Source: Welwitschia mirabilis
Taxonomy: Eukaryota > Gnetophyta > Gnetopsida > Welwitschiales
NCBI GenBank assembly: GCA_051453625.1
Contig: JBOZIK010000001.1
Span: 51,458,214-51,499,896, forward strand
DNA: 41,683 nt
Reading direction: 5' to 3'
In this document: positions 32,166 through 41,379 of the stretch, one piece after another
Layout of the letters: every line of letters starts with the position of its first letter
How positions within the stretch are numbered: the stretch's first letter is position 1
Position numbers and translations under genes: made by a program
Notes under the pieces: generated by a model
Database searches by the model: none
The model's input: only the letters and a program-made list of their open reading frames with translations
What the model was told of the DNA's origin: nothing

Positions 32166-32170
32166 ACAAG
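32166..32170. repeat. Possible left target duplication of the D element: acaag
   Basis: Five bases abutting the TG terminus of LTR D inside LTR F. The matching right copy was not found, so this is positional inference. Confidence 0.3.
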
Positions 32171-33792
32171 TGTTGTAGTGTAAATTTATGCAATCTTTAG
32201 CTCCTTAGGAAAAACCTATAAATCACAATACTTACACAAAACACATACGAGCATGGAAGGGAGTTAATCCGAATGCTGTAATTAATTGAAGGCACTAGGC
32301 TAGAAGTTAGAGAAATAATTTCATAAAGTATTTTAGTCTTTTCTATTTTAGTAAATAAAAGTAAATAACAATGCAAGAAATGATGTTGAAATGCAAATGT
32401 ATGAATGATAAATCTACTTGACTACTAATCTTTCTATCACTAAGATTAGTCCTTATAACTTAGATCAATTAGAAAGAGTTTACCACTTGTTCCTAACCCA
32501 CATAACCTATAATATATTTTAAACAGAATATAAATAATGTAAATATGAAATTGAGTAAAAGGAAATTCAATGCAAGATCAAAATCTAAACTAACAAAGTC
32601 AAATTTAATAAAGGTTACCCTTATGATCTAGATAAACTATGGAGCTGTCACCAAATCATAATCAACTTAAACCATAAGGAACATTTACACAATAGGAGTA
32701 AAAAGAGTTCTTAAATTAATCATTACTTTAACATCCACTTAGAACAAAGTGTAGTACCTCAAGGGAGGATACTCAGTCCAACACTAAAGTAATCTTCTCT
32801 CTGTAGCTAATGGATAGACGTCTTGTCATTCAATCTTTCATCACAAGAANNNNNNNNNNNNNNNNNNNNNNNNNNNNNNNNNNNNNNNNNNNNNNNNNNN
32901 NNNNNNNNNNNNNNNNNNNNNNNNNNNNNNNNNNNNNNNNNNNNNNNNNACCATAAGGGACATTTACACAATAGGAGTGAAAAGAGTTCTTAAATTAATC
33001 ATTACTTTAACATCCACTTACAACAAAGTGCAGTACCTCAATGGAGGATACCCAGCCCAACACCAAAGTAATCTTCTCTCTGTAGCTAATGGATAGACGT
33101 CTTGTCATTCAATCTTTTATCACAAGAATATCTGATACAATAGATGAATTAGGAGTGAGGATAAGAGAAGTATTTATATTTTTACATTAAAGGTTCTAGA
33201 ACTGTAGCCATAAAAGTTATAGAAGAAACCCTAGCATCCTAGATAAGGCACATGACCCCATTATAAGATAATTTAGTTCCATTTATTTAAAATAGTTGTC
33301 CTTCTAACTATCATTAGGATAACTCTAGGGATGATGTTCATAATAACAGATAAGTCATCAGCTTCTAACTCTGTAATCAACCCCATAGTTGTCTCTAAGT
33401 GTGTTTTCATCCCTCATGTCATGGAGATGACAATGGAAACGACACCTCCTTAGAAAGGGGGGATTGTTGATTCCTAGCTCCAGTCCATGTCACTGTTGTA
33501 ATAGGCTACTAAAGTATTATCATCATAACTATCATGGGGATGACAATATAGATGACACCCTTTAAAAGCTCTCCAACTAAAGGAAATTAGCCTCCTTCAT
33601 CATTAATCTTCCTCCAAAACACTAAGTACTAGGATATTCCTGAAATGCCTCTAAATATGTCAAGAATTACGTGTTTCTGTGATCATCCCATTGAATCTCC
33701 ATAATATTCAGAATTTCATCTAAACTTGTATAAATATCCTACAAAATTACTCAAAATACCACATCAAAATCCTACAAATTGACATCACAACA
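32171..33792 (-). repeat. LTR D (3' LTR of a minus-strand gypsy element)
   Basis: Begins TGTTGTAGTG and ends GACATCACAACA, directly followed by a polypurine tract (33793-33810), so it is a 3' LTR whose interior lies to the right. It is homologous to LTR C. It holds a TATA box at 33171-33178 and palindromic motifs at 33300-33560. A 100-N gap (32850-32949) has duplicated flanks: 32676-32849 against 32950-33127, with nine differences by eye. Confidence 0.8.
33171..33178 (-). promoter_or_regulatory. TATA box in LTR D
   Basis: TATAAATA on the minus strand, between the palindromic motif array (U3, higher coordinates) and the R/U5 part. Confidence 0.55.
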
Positions 33793-33810
33793 TAGACCCC
33801 CACTTATCCT
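33793..33810 (-). other. Polypurine tract of element D
   Basis: On the minus strand AGGATAAGTGGGGGTCTA precedes the LTR start TGTTGTGATG. It is the best preserved of the three polypurine tracts, with an uninterrupted AAGTGGGGG. Confidence 0.8.
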
Positions 33811-34559
33811 TATTAGTCCCTAATAAAGTAAGCAATGAACAATATTGTGAGCCAATTTGATAAAGATAAATAGTAACTAAGAAAATGAAAATTAAGTTTA
33901 GAAATATTTATCATGTAGGATAAAATATTAAAAATTGATTNNNNNNNNNNNNNNNNNNNNNNNNNNNNNNNNNNNNNNNNNNNNNNNNNNNNNNNNNNNN
34001 NNNNNNNNNNNNNNNNNNNNNNNNNNNNNNNNNNNNNNNNGCAGGGCATGTAGCATTAAGTAATTTTTTTGTCATCCTGCATTAGGTAAGAATCATCCTG
34101 ATGAATCCAAAACTTGGCTTTTGGACACTACTTCTTCTGTTAGTGCATGATGCTATCATGTGTCTTCATCATCATCTTACTTAGCGCAACCACATGTTGC
34201 TGCTGTGTAATGTCATCATCACTGCCACTTGCCATATGATATGCTAGTCATTTTTAATGTGAAATCCAATTAAGCCCCTAACTACTTTCAGTTAAATTTT
34301 GTATGACAAGTCAAAAACATGAGTTTTGAAGTGTTCTGCTAGTAACGCCCAACAGCATTATTGACTTGGATGGTGGCAACGATGTTTTGGACTAAATGAT
34401 GTTTATATTTTTCAATGTACTTCTAAATGAGATAATTATCTTAAAAATATCATGAAAAGATGATAAGTACATAATTACTAGGAAAAAGCAGTAGAAGACA
34501 TGTTTTTATGATAAAACACTTATATTAATATCTTGTTGGTTAAAGAACTTGACCAAAAT
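33811..34559. other. Element D 3' interior and unassigned sequence
   Basis: After 130 bp of D interior there is a 100-N gap (33941-34040). The following 34041-34420 is noticeably less AT-rich, with TCATCATCTTACTTAGCGCA and GTTGCTGCTGTGTAATG. I recognise no coding domain there. Its composition suggests a different origin from its neighbours. Confidence 0.4.
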
Positions 34560-35060
34560 ATCAATTTTTACATGTCAATTAGTATCCCAAGTAGCAACAT
34601 GATACTTCTTCATTTTCTTGATTTCATTCTTTCTCTTGTTATTTGGGCATTCTAATGTAGTGTTTCTAAATTCCTTACATGCCTAACATTAAATACCTTG
34701 CTCTTTTATTTTACTTTGAAATTTGTATGTCATTTCACCATTATCTTTTTTTATTCTCCTCTTCTTATTTGCAATAATTCTCTTAAATTTCTTAGTAAAC
34801 AAAACCTTTTTTTCATTCAAATCTGAGTCAGAATCTAAAGAAGAAGAACTAAATGAATCCTCCTTAAAATTCAAGTGAGATGCTTAATTTACATTAAGAG
34901 CCATACCTTAACCTTTAATACTCCTATGAAAATGTCTTAATTCAAATGTGAGCATATCACTTACCAAATAATTTACTTAAGTATAATGTATTAAGAGATG
35001 ATTTGATTAATATTAAAAAAGTATATGAGCATGTAATTACATCATTGATTGGTTTCACAC
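34560..35060 (-). pseudogene. copia-type gag with zinc-knuckle remnant
   Basis: The minus frame 34874-34689 reads MNFKEDSFSSSSLDSDSDLN, then VLFTKKFKRIIANKKRRIKK, then KIKEQGI. After a stop come C*ACKEFRNTTLECPNNKRK, then KKYHVATWD. This follows the copia gag order: an acidic D/E/S-rich stretch, L(L/T)RKFKKFL.KKK, then the knuckle C.ECKG.GHI..ECP followed by K-rich and ATWDD. Two knuckle residues are lost (first Cys context broken by a stop; the His of GHI reads as Asn). Farther upstream is a match to the L...L...E segment. It ends at a 567-N run, so the N-terminus is unseen. Confidence 0.7.
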
Positions 35061-35627
35061 NNNNNNNNNNNNNNNNNNNNNNNNNNNNNNNNNNNNNNNN
35101 NNNNNNNNNNNNNNNNNNNNNNNNNNNNNNNNNNNNNNNNNNNNNNNNNNNNNNNNNNNNNNNNNNNNNNNNNNNNNNNNNNNNNNNNNNNNNNNNNNNN
35201 NNNNNNNNNNNNNNNNNNNNNNNNNNNNNNNNNNNNNNNNNNNNNNNNNNNNNNNNNNNNNNNNNNNNNNNNNNNNNNNNNNNNNNNNNNNNNNNNNNNN
35301 NNNNNNNNNNNNNNNNNNNNNNNNNNNNNNNNNNNNNNNNNNNNNNNNNNNNNNNNNNNNNNNNNNNNNNNNNNNNNNNNNNNNNNNNNNNNNNNNNNNN
35401 NNNNNNNNNNNNNNNNNNNNNNNNNNNNNNNNNNNNNNNNNNNNNNNNNNNNNNNNNNNNNNNNNNNNNNNNNNNNNNNNNNNNNNNNNNNNNNNNNNNN
35501 NNNNNNNNNNNNNNNNNNNNNNNNNNNNNNNNNNNNNNNNNNNNNNNNNNNNNNNNNNNNNNNNNNNNNNNNNNNNNNNNNNNNNNNNNNNNNNNNNNNN
35601 NNNNNNNNNNNNNNNNNNNNNNNNNNN

Positions 35628-36679
35628 ACTTATAGAAGTTTGAAAAATTCATCTGTTTTCTATGCCATTCCTACCATCTTCATTATCACATTTAATCATT
35701 ACATTTTTTATTTAAGTTTTTCGTATTACTATTTATTTGTTTGGCTATTTTTTGACTAATTTTCTAGACTGGTCATTTATCGTAAGACTACTAAATCTTA
35801 GAAATGGGATAGATCATGATTCTCTAAATTAGTCTGAGTTAAATCTTCATGGATGTTAAATGTAAATACTACTTATTAATAGGTTAAGATTAAATGATTT
35901 CTAGAAGCTTACTAAAACTATTAAGTAATGGAATTCCATACCATCTCATTTTTGGTTTTAGTCTGAATAATCCTCTAACGAAACAACAATTCTTCTTTGT
36001 GTGATGAACATAAGGTTTAAACCCAAAATCTAGAATAGGATAAGCCTTTGTAGAATAAAGGTAGATTAGATTAAGAATAATCCCTTATTACTTTTTCCAT
36101 TGGTGATCATCCACTGGTAACCATAATGGAATATCTTAAGATAACACACATTTATGACTTATAAGATGATTTAACTCTACTCCTATTAAATATTATAAAA
36201 CATGAAAGTAACAAATATGATTTGAGATTAATGTGTATTCCTTAGCATTGACTACTTAAATTTCCATAAAAACCTCTAAGCCTTGGATGAGACTAAGGGA
36301 ATTACTAAAGATATAATATTACCATATTTTATTAAAATTGTTGATGTACCTAACACATAGCTAATATCACTAAACCATTTCCTTTCCATGTAAATTTAGG
36401 AAGAGATGATCGAATTCATATATCCTATTACTATGTATTTTACTAGGTATATTCATATAGAATTTTTTTATATGTTTGTTTAATTTATAACCTACAATAT
36501 TTATTTTTGTAAGGATGAAGATGGATGAAATCTACAAGGCCAAACAATGATGTTTGAATCATAGATTAAGAAATCAATCATCTAGAAAATCTTAGATAGG
36601 CTACTTTTTACCTTCATTTATGAATAAGATAGTATGAAATCATGAGCATTGCATTTTTCTTTTTAACATGTTTTGTAAG
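35628..36679. other. No gene recognised
   Basis: About 1 kb between a 567-N run and the A2 LTR. Frames are short and no terminal repeat, PBS or domain was recognised. The five bases gtaag at 36675-36679 would be the left target duplication of A2, but the right copy is outside the window. Confidence 0.4.
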
Positions 36680-36904
36680 TGTTACACTGCCAATTTATGG
36701 CTATTTGATGGGGTTTTATGAGCTGTTTTATAGAACATTTGTACAAGTTTAGATGTAATTATGAGGATTTTGGAGAATTAATGGAAGATCTTGGAAATGT
36801 GAAATTCTTAGCAAGATTTGATGCATTTTAGGCACATTCTGATACATAGAGCTTTAGAGGAAGATTTATGATAAAAAGGCTAACTTCTCATCAATCAAAT
36901 GATT

Positions 36905-37080
36905 AAAGAAGACCATCATCCACTCTGTCGTCTCCATGATAGGAAAGATGATGATAATCTTTGCTGCTGATGTGGACTACTAAATCATCTATTCAGTCAT
37001 CTCCTAAGTCACCTTTTGTAACAAGTTTTCGTCTTCCATGCCGTCTGGATCATGGTCATGATGATACTTATATTGTAACT
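36905..37080 (+). promoter_or_regulatory. Palindromic motif array in A2 U3
   Basis: Three clusters: CATCATCCACTCTGTCGTC...GATAGG..GATGATGATAA, AATCATCTATTCAGTCATC, and TCGTCTTCCATGCCGTCTGG followed by ATCATGGTCATGATGATAC. CpG forms (GTCGTC) are kept here more than in A1, suggesting the older motif was GTCGTC/GACGAC and that GTCATC/GATGAC arose by deamination. Confidence 0.5.
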
Positions 37081-37180
37081 GACTTTGACAGCTGACCCAT
37101 GACCGTTTCGTATGTTTCTTTTATATAAAATAGCACATTTTTGGAGTACCTTTTATCTATTGTTTTTTACTGTATTTTAT

Positions 37181-37188
37181 TATAAATA
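37181..37188 (+). promoter_or_regulatory. TATA box of A2 LTR
   Basis: TATAAATA followed by AGTCCTCCTTCGACCCTCC. The equivalent in A1 is the minus-strand TATAAATA at 9340-9347 followed by AAACCCTCC. It marks U3/R. Confidence 0.65.
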
Positions 37189-38265
37189 AGTCCTCCTTCG
37201 ACCCTCCTACCTATCTTCTTTGGACTAAAAATTTTTGTGACAGGAGATCGAAGGGCAAGAGATCTATCTCAAGAGTTGCAAAAAGAAATTCCGTTCATAG
37301 AGGGCTGTGTGTCCTCTATTGAGGCCCAGTCGTTTTATAATCCAGATGCTTATTACTTTTTTAATATAAAACTCTATTTTCTTTATTTCATATTAGTTCT
37401 CAGATGTTCCTTATGATTTACATTACCCTTGATCTGGTGACAATTTCTTAGGGGATATAGATCATCAAGGGCAGTCTTTGTTAAGGCTGAAGGAAAGTAG
37501 TTTACAATCATTTGCATTTAATTTAGTTTAGTTGCATTTGTACATTTGCATTGCATCCTTTATTTTTTTCATTGTTCTTTAGTTTNNNNNNNNNNNNNNN
37601 NNNNNNNNNNNNNNNNNNNNNNNNNNNNNNNNNNNNNNNNNNNNNNNNNNNNNNNNNNNNNNNNNNNNNNNNNNNNNNNNNNNNNNNNNNNNNNNNNNNN
37701 NNNNNNNNNNNNNNNNNNNNNNNNNNNNNNNNNNNNNNNNNNNNNNNNNNNNNNNNNNNNNNNNNNNNNNNNNNNNNNNNNNNNNNNNNNNNNNNNNNNN
37801 NNNNNNNNNNNNNNNNNNNNNNNNNNNNNNNNNNNNNNNNNNNNNNNNNNNNNNNNNNNNNNNNNNNNNNNNNNNNNNNNNNNNNNNNNNNNNNNNNNNN
37901 NNNNNNNNNNNNNNNNNNNNNNNNNNNNNNNNNNNNNNNNNNNNNNNNNNNNNNNNNNNNNNNNNNNNNNNNNNNNNNNNNNNNNNNNNNNNNNNNNNNN
38001 NNNNNNNNNNNNNNNNNNNNNNNNNNNNNNNNNNNNNNNNNNNNNNNNNNNNNNNNNNNNNNNNNNNNNNNNNNNNNNNNNNNNNNNNNNNNNNNNNNNN
38101 NNNNNNNNNNNNNNNNNNNNNNNNNNNNNNNNNNNNNNNNNNNNNNNNNNNNNNNNNNNNNNNNNNNNNNNNNNNNNNNNNNNNNNNNNNNNNNNNNNNN
38201 NNNNNNNNNNNNNNNNNNAATCCTTTTGAATATAAATGCTTACATAAATACAGACCACAATAAAT

Positions 38266-38283
38266 TGGTGCCATTACTGGGGG
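38266..38283 (+). other. Primer-binding site of A2 (tRNA-Asp type)
   Basis: TGGTGCCATTACTGGGGG, against TGGCGCCGTTGCCGGGGA. Four differences are C-to-T or G-to-A; the last base is explained by one extra G in the run, as GA follows. Transcripts would have been primed by tRNA-Asp. Confidence 0.87.
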
Positions 38284-38737
38284 AAGGCTACCGAGGAGTA
38301 CGGGGGTTGTTGTCATTCAGGTGAGTATATTAGACTTCTTTTCAGTTATTTATCCATAGTAACATTGTATTTTATTTAAGAACTATAGGTTTTATTTGCA
38401 TTTTTTTAGTTTTAATTTTAGTTTCTGTAGGAAAATAGCCATCATCTCCTCTGTCGTCCCCGTAACAGACAGGACGACAGTCTATAATTTCTATTTTTTT
38501 TTTTGGTTTTTGTGTTCAAATTTTGGTTAATAAAATTTAGTCATTATCATGTTCTTTGTCAACTGGATGACTAGGAGGACAACAGACAGCATGTCTTTTT
38601 AGTTTTCAACTTTCTGCTCTATTTCTATTTTCTGCTTTCTCTGTTAGTTGTCCCTTCTGTCGTTCTCATGACATATAGGACGATAGTGTTGTTTTTTATT
38701 TGTTTTTTGTTGTTTACTATTTGCATGATGCTATGAC
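38284..38737 (+). other. A2 leader with inverted repeats
   Basis: CTGTCGTCC (38451-38459) and GGACGACAG (38472-38480) form a perfect 9-bp inverted repeat with a 12-base loop. A second imperfect one lies near 38658-38688 (CTGTCGTTCT/AGGACGATAG), and a third near 38560-38585. The same positions in A1 carry decayed versions. This is the region where retroelement RNAs may carry packaging or dimerisation structures. Confidence 0.65.
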
Positions 38738-40440
38738 ATGGTTAACATAGAAAGGAGATATCATAGAGAAAGGCTGCTAATAGAGAAAAATATTAGAGAA
38801 GGACTAGTAAACATTGAAAAAGAATCAGAAAAACAGTCTTCATGTGCATACAATCCTCCTTCTGAATTTATTTTTTTTAAATCAGACCCCATTAAAGAAG
38901 AAGAAAATTAGTTTAAATGTTAAGTACCACCCAAAAATAGAAGCAATTATAGGGTTTTCTATTCCTAATCCTAATGCAAACTTGGCCCTAAGGGAATTAC
39001 TAGCTAATAAAAAATAAGAGATTTAAACCCCTTTTGATCTACCCCCAGGAGATGATGTTGAACTAAAGAATCTTAATGCCTATTCAACATTTAGTGGAGA
39101 AGATGATGAGTATCACCTTCAACATATTGTGGATATTAAACAATTAATCCTCACCTTGAGAAATGGAAAGAGAAAAATTAGTGATAAAACAATAGTAATA
39201 TTTTCCATGACATTAAAAGGTAGAGATAAAAATTGGATAAAAATCATATCCCATAAAAGCTTAAAAACTTGGGATCAAGTCTAGGAAAACTTTATTAAAA
39301 CATTTATTACTGAAGAAACCGTGAGAAAAAAAAAATAAAGTAACAAACTTTCAACAAAAACAAAATGAATATTATGCTTCCACTTACGAACATTTCTTTA
39401 TAGCAACCCACTCTAATCCAGTAGATGCTTTCTGATGAGAAGAACTAGTAAGATAATTTTATAATGATCTAAATCCCCACACAAAACAACTTGTAGATTT
39501 CTCTTATGGTGGAAACTTTATGAACCTCATGTTAGAAAATTCCTAGGCAAAATTAGAAGAATTTGTGGAGGTTAGTCAAACTTGGCCAACATCAAAATAA
39601 AACCACATTGTAGGCCAAATTATTAAAGATTGAAATGAGGTAAAACAAAAAGAAGTGGATTACAGCCCTATAAATTTGNNNNNNNNNNNNNNNNNNNNNN
39701 NNNNNNNNNNNNNNNNNNNNNNNNNNNNNNNNNNNNNNNNNNNNNNNNNNNNNNNNNNNNNNNNNNNNNNNNNNNNNNNNNNNNNNNNNNNNNNNNNNNN
39801 NNNNNNNNNNNNNNNNNNNNCACACAAAGAAAGTATATGTGCAGAAGTTTTAGCTTTCAATCAAACATCTTAAAACTTCTAAAATCAAAATCAGGCACAA
39901 CTTAGGTTGAATTCACATTTTCAAAATAATTCTCAACCTTTTAGAAACCAATTCAAAAACTTAATCTTCCCGCTAAGTTCATCAAACCTTCAACATTCTA
40001 ATGCTAAACTTATAAACCTTGTGGATGAATTAAGAAGATCATAAGAAAAGACACATGCCATATTGGAAATTTAGTAAATGTCTTTCAACAAACTATGTTG
40101 GCAAATCAAAGACCACAAGGATCTTTGGCTATACAACCTTTACCAAACCCCAATGAAATGAGAAAAGACTGTAAAGCTGTGACACATAGTTGTCAAGAAA
40201 TAAAACCTCCTTCATATGAGCCTTTCACCTCCCAAAATGACTTTAAATATGATAAATAAGAAGATGAAGATATTGAAATATTAGAAGATTATAACTTCTC
40301 TTTTCTTGATAAAAACAAAAATAAAAATCCTTGTCAAAAACAACCAACCACCTCTTGGCTTGATAGGCTTAACAACAATTCAACTTTCAATAAACATCTA
40401 AAAGCCTTGATAAAAAATATTAACATAAACTAATCCTGTT
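38738..40440 (+). pseudogene. gag of A2
   Basis: The start ATGGTTAAC is conserved with A1. The first frame reads MVNIERRYHRERLLIEKNIR, then EKESEKQSSCAYNPP before shifting. Later frames give NPNANLALRELLANKK, FDLPPGDDVELKNLNAYSTF, DEYHLQHIVDIKQLILTLRN, then DKNWIKIISHKSLKTWDQV and ENFIKTFITEETVRKK. These match the Retrotrans_gag core: HL..F.......L, then LFP.SL...A..W......SI.TW.....F...F. The C-terminal part (40146-40203) reads PNPNEMRKDCKAVTHSCQEI, against NPKE..KAITLRSGKE. A 142-N run (39679-39820) corresponds to about 141 bases in A1. Multiple stops and shifts. Confidence 0.78.
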
Positions 40441-40499
40441 AGAAACTTTTGCAACAAAATCTAGGGTACTTAAAACTATGGACAGACTTGACAAAAATA

Positions 40500-41000
40500 A
40501 AATAAAAACGAGTCATCCCTAGTAGAGTGTTTTTAGCTCAATTCCTCTCAAATTTAATGCTATAAAAATCACCAAAATTTAAAGATCCAGAAGTAGCAAC
40601 AGTGAATGTAACTTTAGATGAAAACAAAAAGATTAGAAAAGCCTTGATTGACATTAGAGTGAGTGTTAATGTAATGCCACTACACATTTGCAACAGGCTT
40701 GGTTTGGAAGGTAAAATAGAGCCTACTTAGATTGTCTCAGAATTAGCGGACACTTCAGTTAAGAAACCCTTAGGGTTCATCAAAGATTTCATGATTCAAA
40801 TTGACGAGGCTTTTACTCAATAGATGTAATTTTCATAAAAGTTGAACATAATGGAGAATACCCATTACTTATAAGATGACCCTTTTGTGCAACAACCCAT
40901 TACATCATTGAAACAAGAGATGGAATAATAAAATGTCACTTTGAAAATAGAACATTTATAATTAGAGTCTTTGATGCAGCAGAAAAAGACCTAGGTGATG
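40500..41000 (+). pseudogene. Retropepsin of A2
   Basis: The plus frames read LAQFLSNLML, KSPKFKDPEVATVNVTLDEN, KALIDIRVSVNVMPLHICN, then SELADTSVKKPLGFIKDFMI, then VEHNGEYPLLI. The order matches gypsy proteases. The active-site DLGAS is DIRVS here: Gly has become Arg, which one G-to-A change in GGA explains. This abolishes the catalytic D-x-G. A stop replaces Gln in the PTQI segment. A1 has lost the same Gly by a G-to-A change plus a shift. Confidence 0.75.
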
Positions 41001-41032
41001 ATGAAATGAACTTAGAAGATAACATTAAATCG

Positions 41033-41072
41033 TTTAGGGTTTAGGGTTTAGGGTTTAGGGTTTAGGGTTTAG
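41033..41072 (+). repeat. Interstitial telomeric repeat inserted in A2
   Basis: Five perfect TTTAGGG units plus TTTAG (40 bp). The flanks AACATTAAATCG and ACCTTATTCC align without loss to the uninterrupted A1 sequence (ATTAAATTAACTTTATT on the minus strand near 4818). The insertion adds exactly 40 bp, shifts the frame and introduces in-frame stops. TTTAGGG is the usual plant telomere unit. Confidence 0.95.
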
Positions 41073-41160
41073 ACCTTATTCCTACAAAATTATTCACTTA
41101 AAAAAAGAGAGATGAAATTACATAATCCCATGCTTTGTGATAACCCACTTGAGACTAAGA
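41073..41160 (+). pseudogene. Protease-RT linker of A2 after the telomeric insertion
   Basis: The plus frame reads TLFLQNYSLKKREMKLHNPM, then LCDNPLETKNEE, the direct counterpart of TLLLQHHSLKKRGLTLHDPV and SYDDPLEFKN in A1. The frame before the insertion (DAAEKDLGDDEMNLEDNIKS) corresponds to NAAEKEIGDEMDIKSKIKL. Confidence 0.7.
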
Positions 41161-41310
41161 ATGAAGAAGCTAATAATACATCAAACTTTAAGAATGAAGA
41201 AGAAACAAAACCTTTAGAGTGTAAGGAAGTCTAACTTTTAAACTCACACCTTAAGGGATATTGAGCTANNNNNNNNNNNNNNNNNNNNNNNNNNNNNNNN
41301 NNNNNNNNNN

Positions 41311-41370
41311 GGACTAAAAAGTACTTCTCTTTGTGATGATCAAAATAAAACTCTTATAATTAATGAAAAT
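41311..41370 (+). pseudogene. RT N-terminal stub of A2
   Basis: The plus frame reads GLKSTSLCDDQNKTLIINEN, corresponding to GLKYTFISSDQNKTL in A1. It follows a 42-N run (41269-41310). No further RT motif follows before the window ends. Confidence 0.55.
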
Positions 41371-41379
41371 ATTTTACCA

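Larger units (their letters stand above)
36680..38259 (+). repeat. 5' LTR of A2
   Basis: Starts TGTTACACTGCC, corresponding to TGATGCACTACC in A1, and probably ends ...GACCACA six bases before the PBS. U3 homology with A1 is continuous, e.g. GAGGATTTTGGAGAATTAAT against GAGGATTATAGAGAATTAAT. R/U5 shares GACAGGAGATCGAAGGG. It contains a 633-N run (37586-38218). A1 needs only about 150 bp for this part, so A2 has extra sequence there or the gap is oversized. Confidence 0.8.

Noticed and set aside
41033-41072. A true chromosome end.
   Set aside because: Only 40 bp of telomere repeat, with the retroelement continuing in register on both sides.
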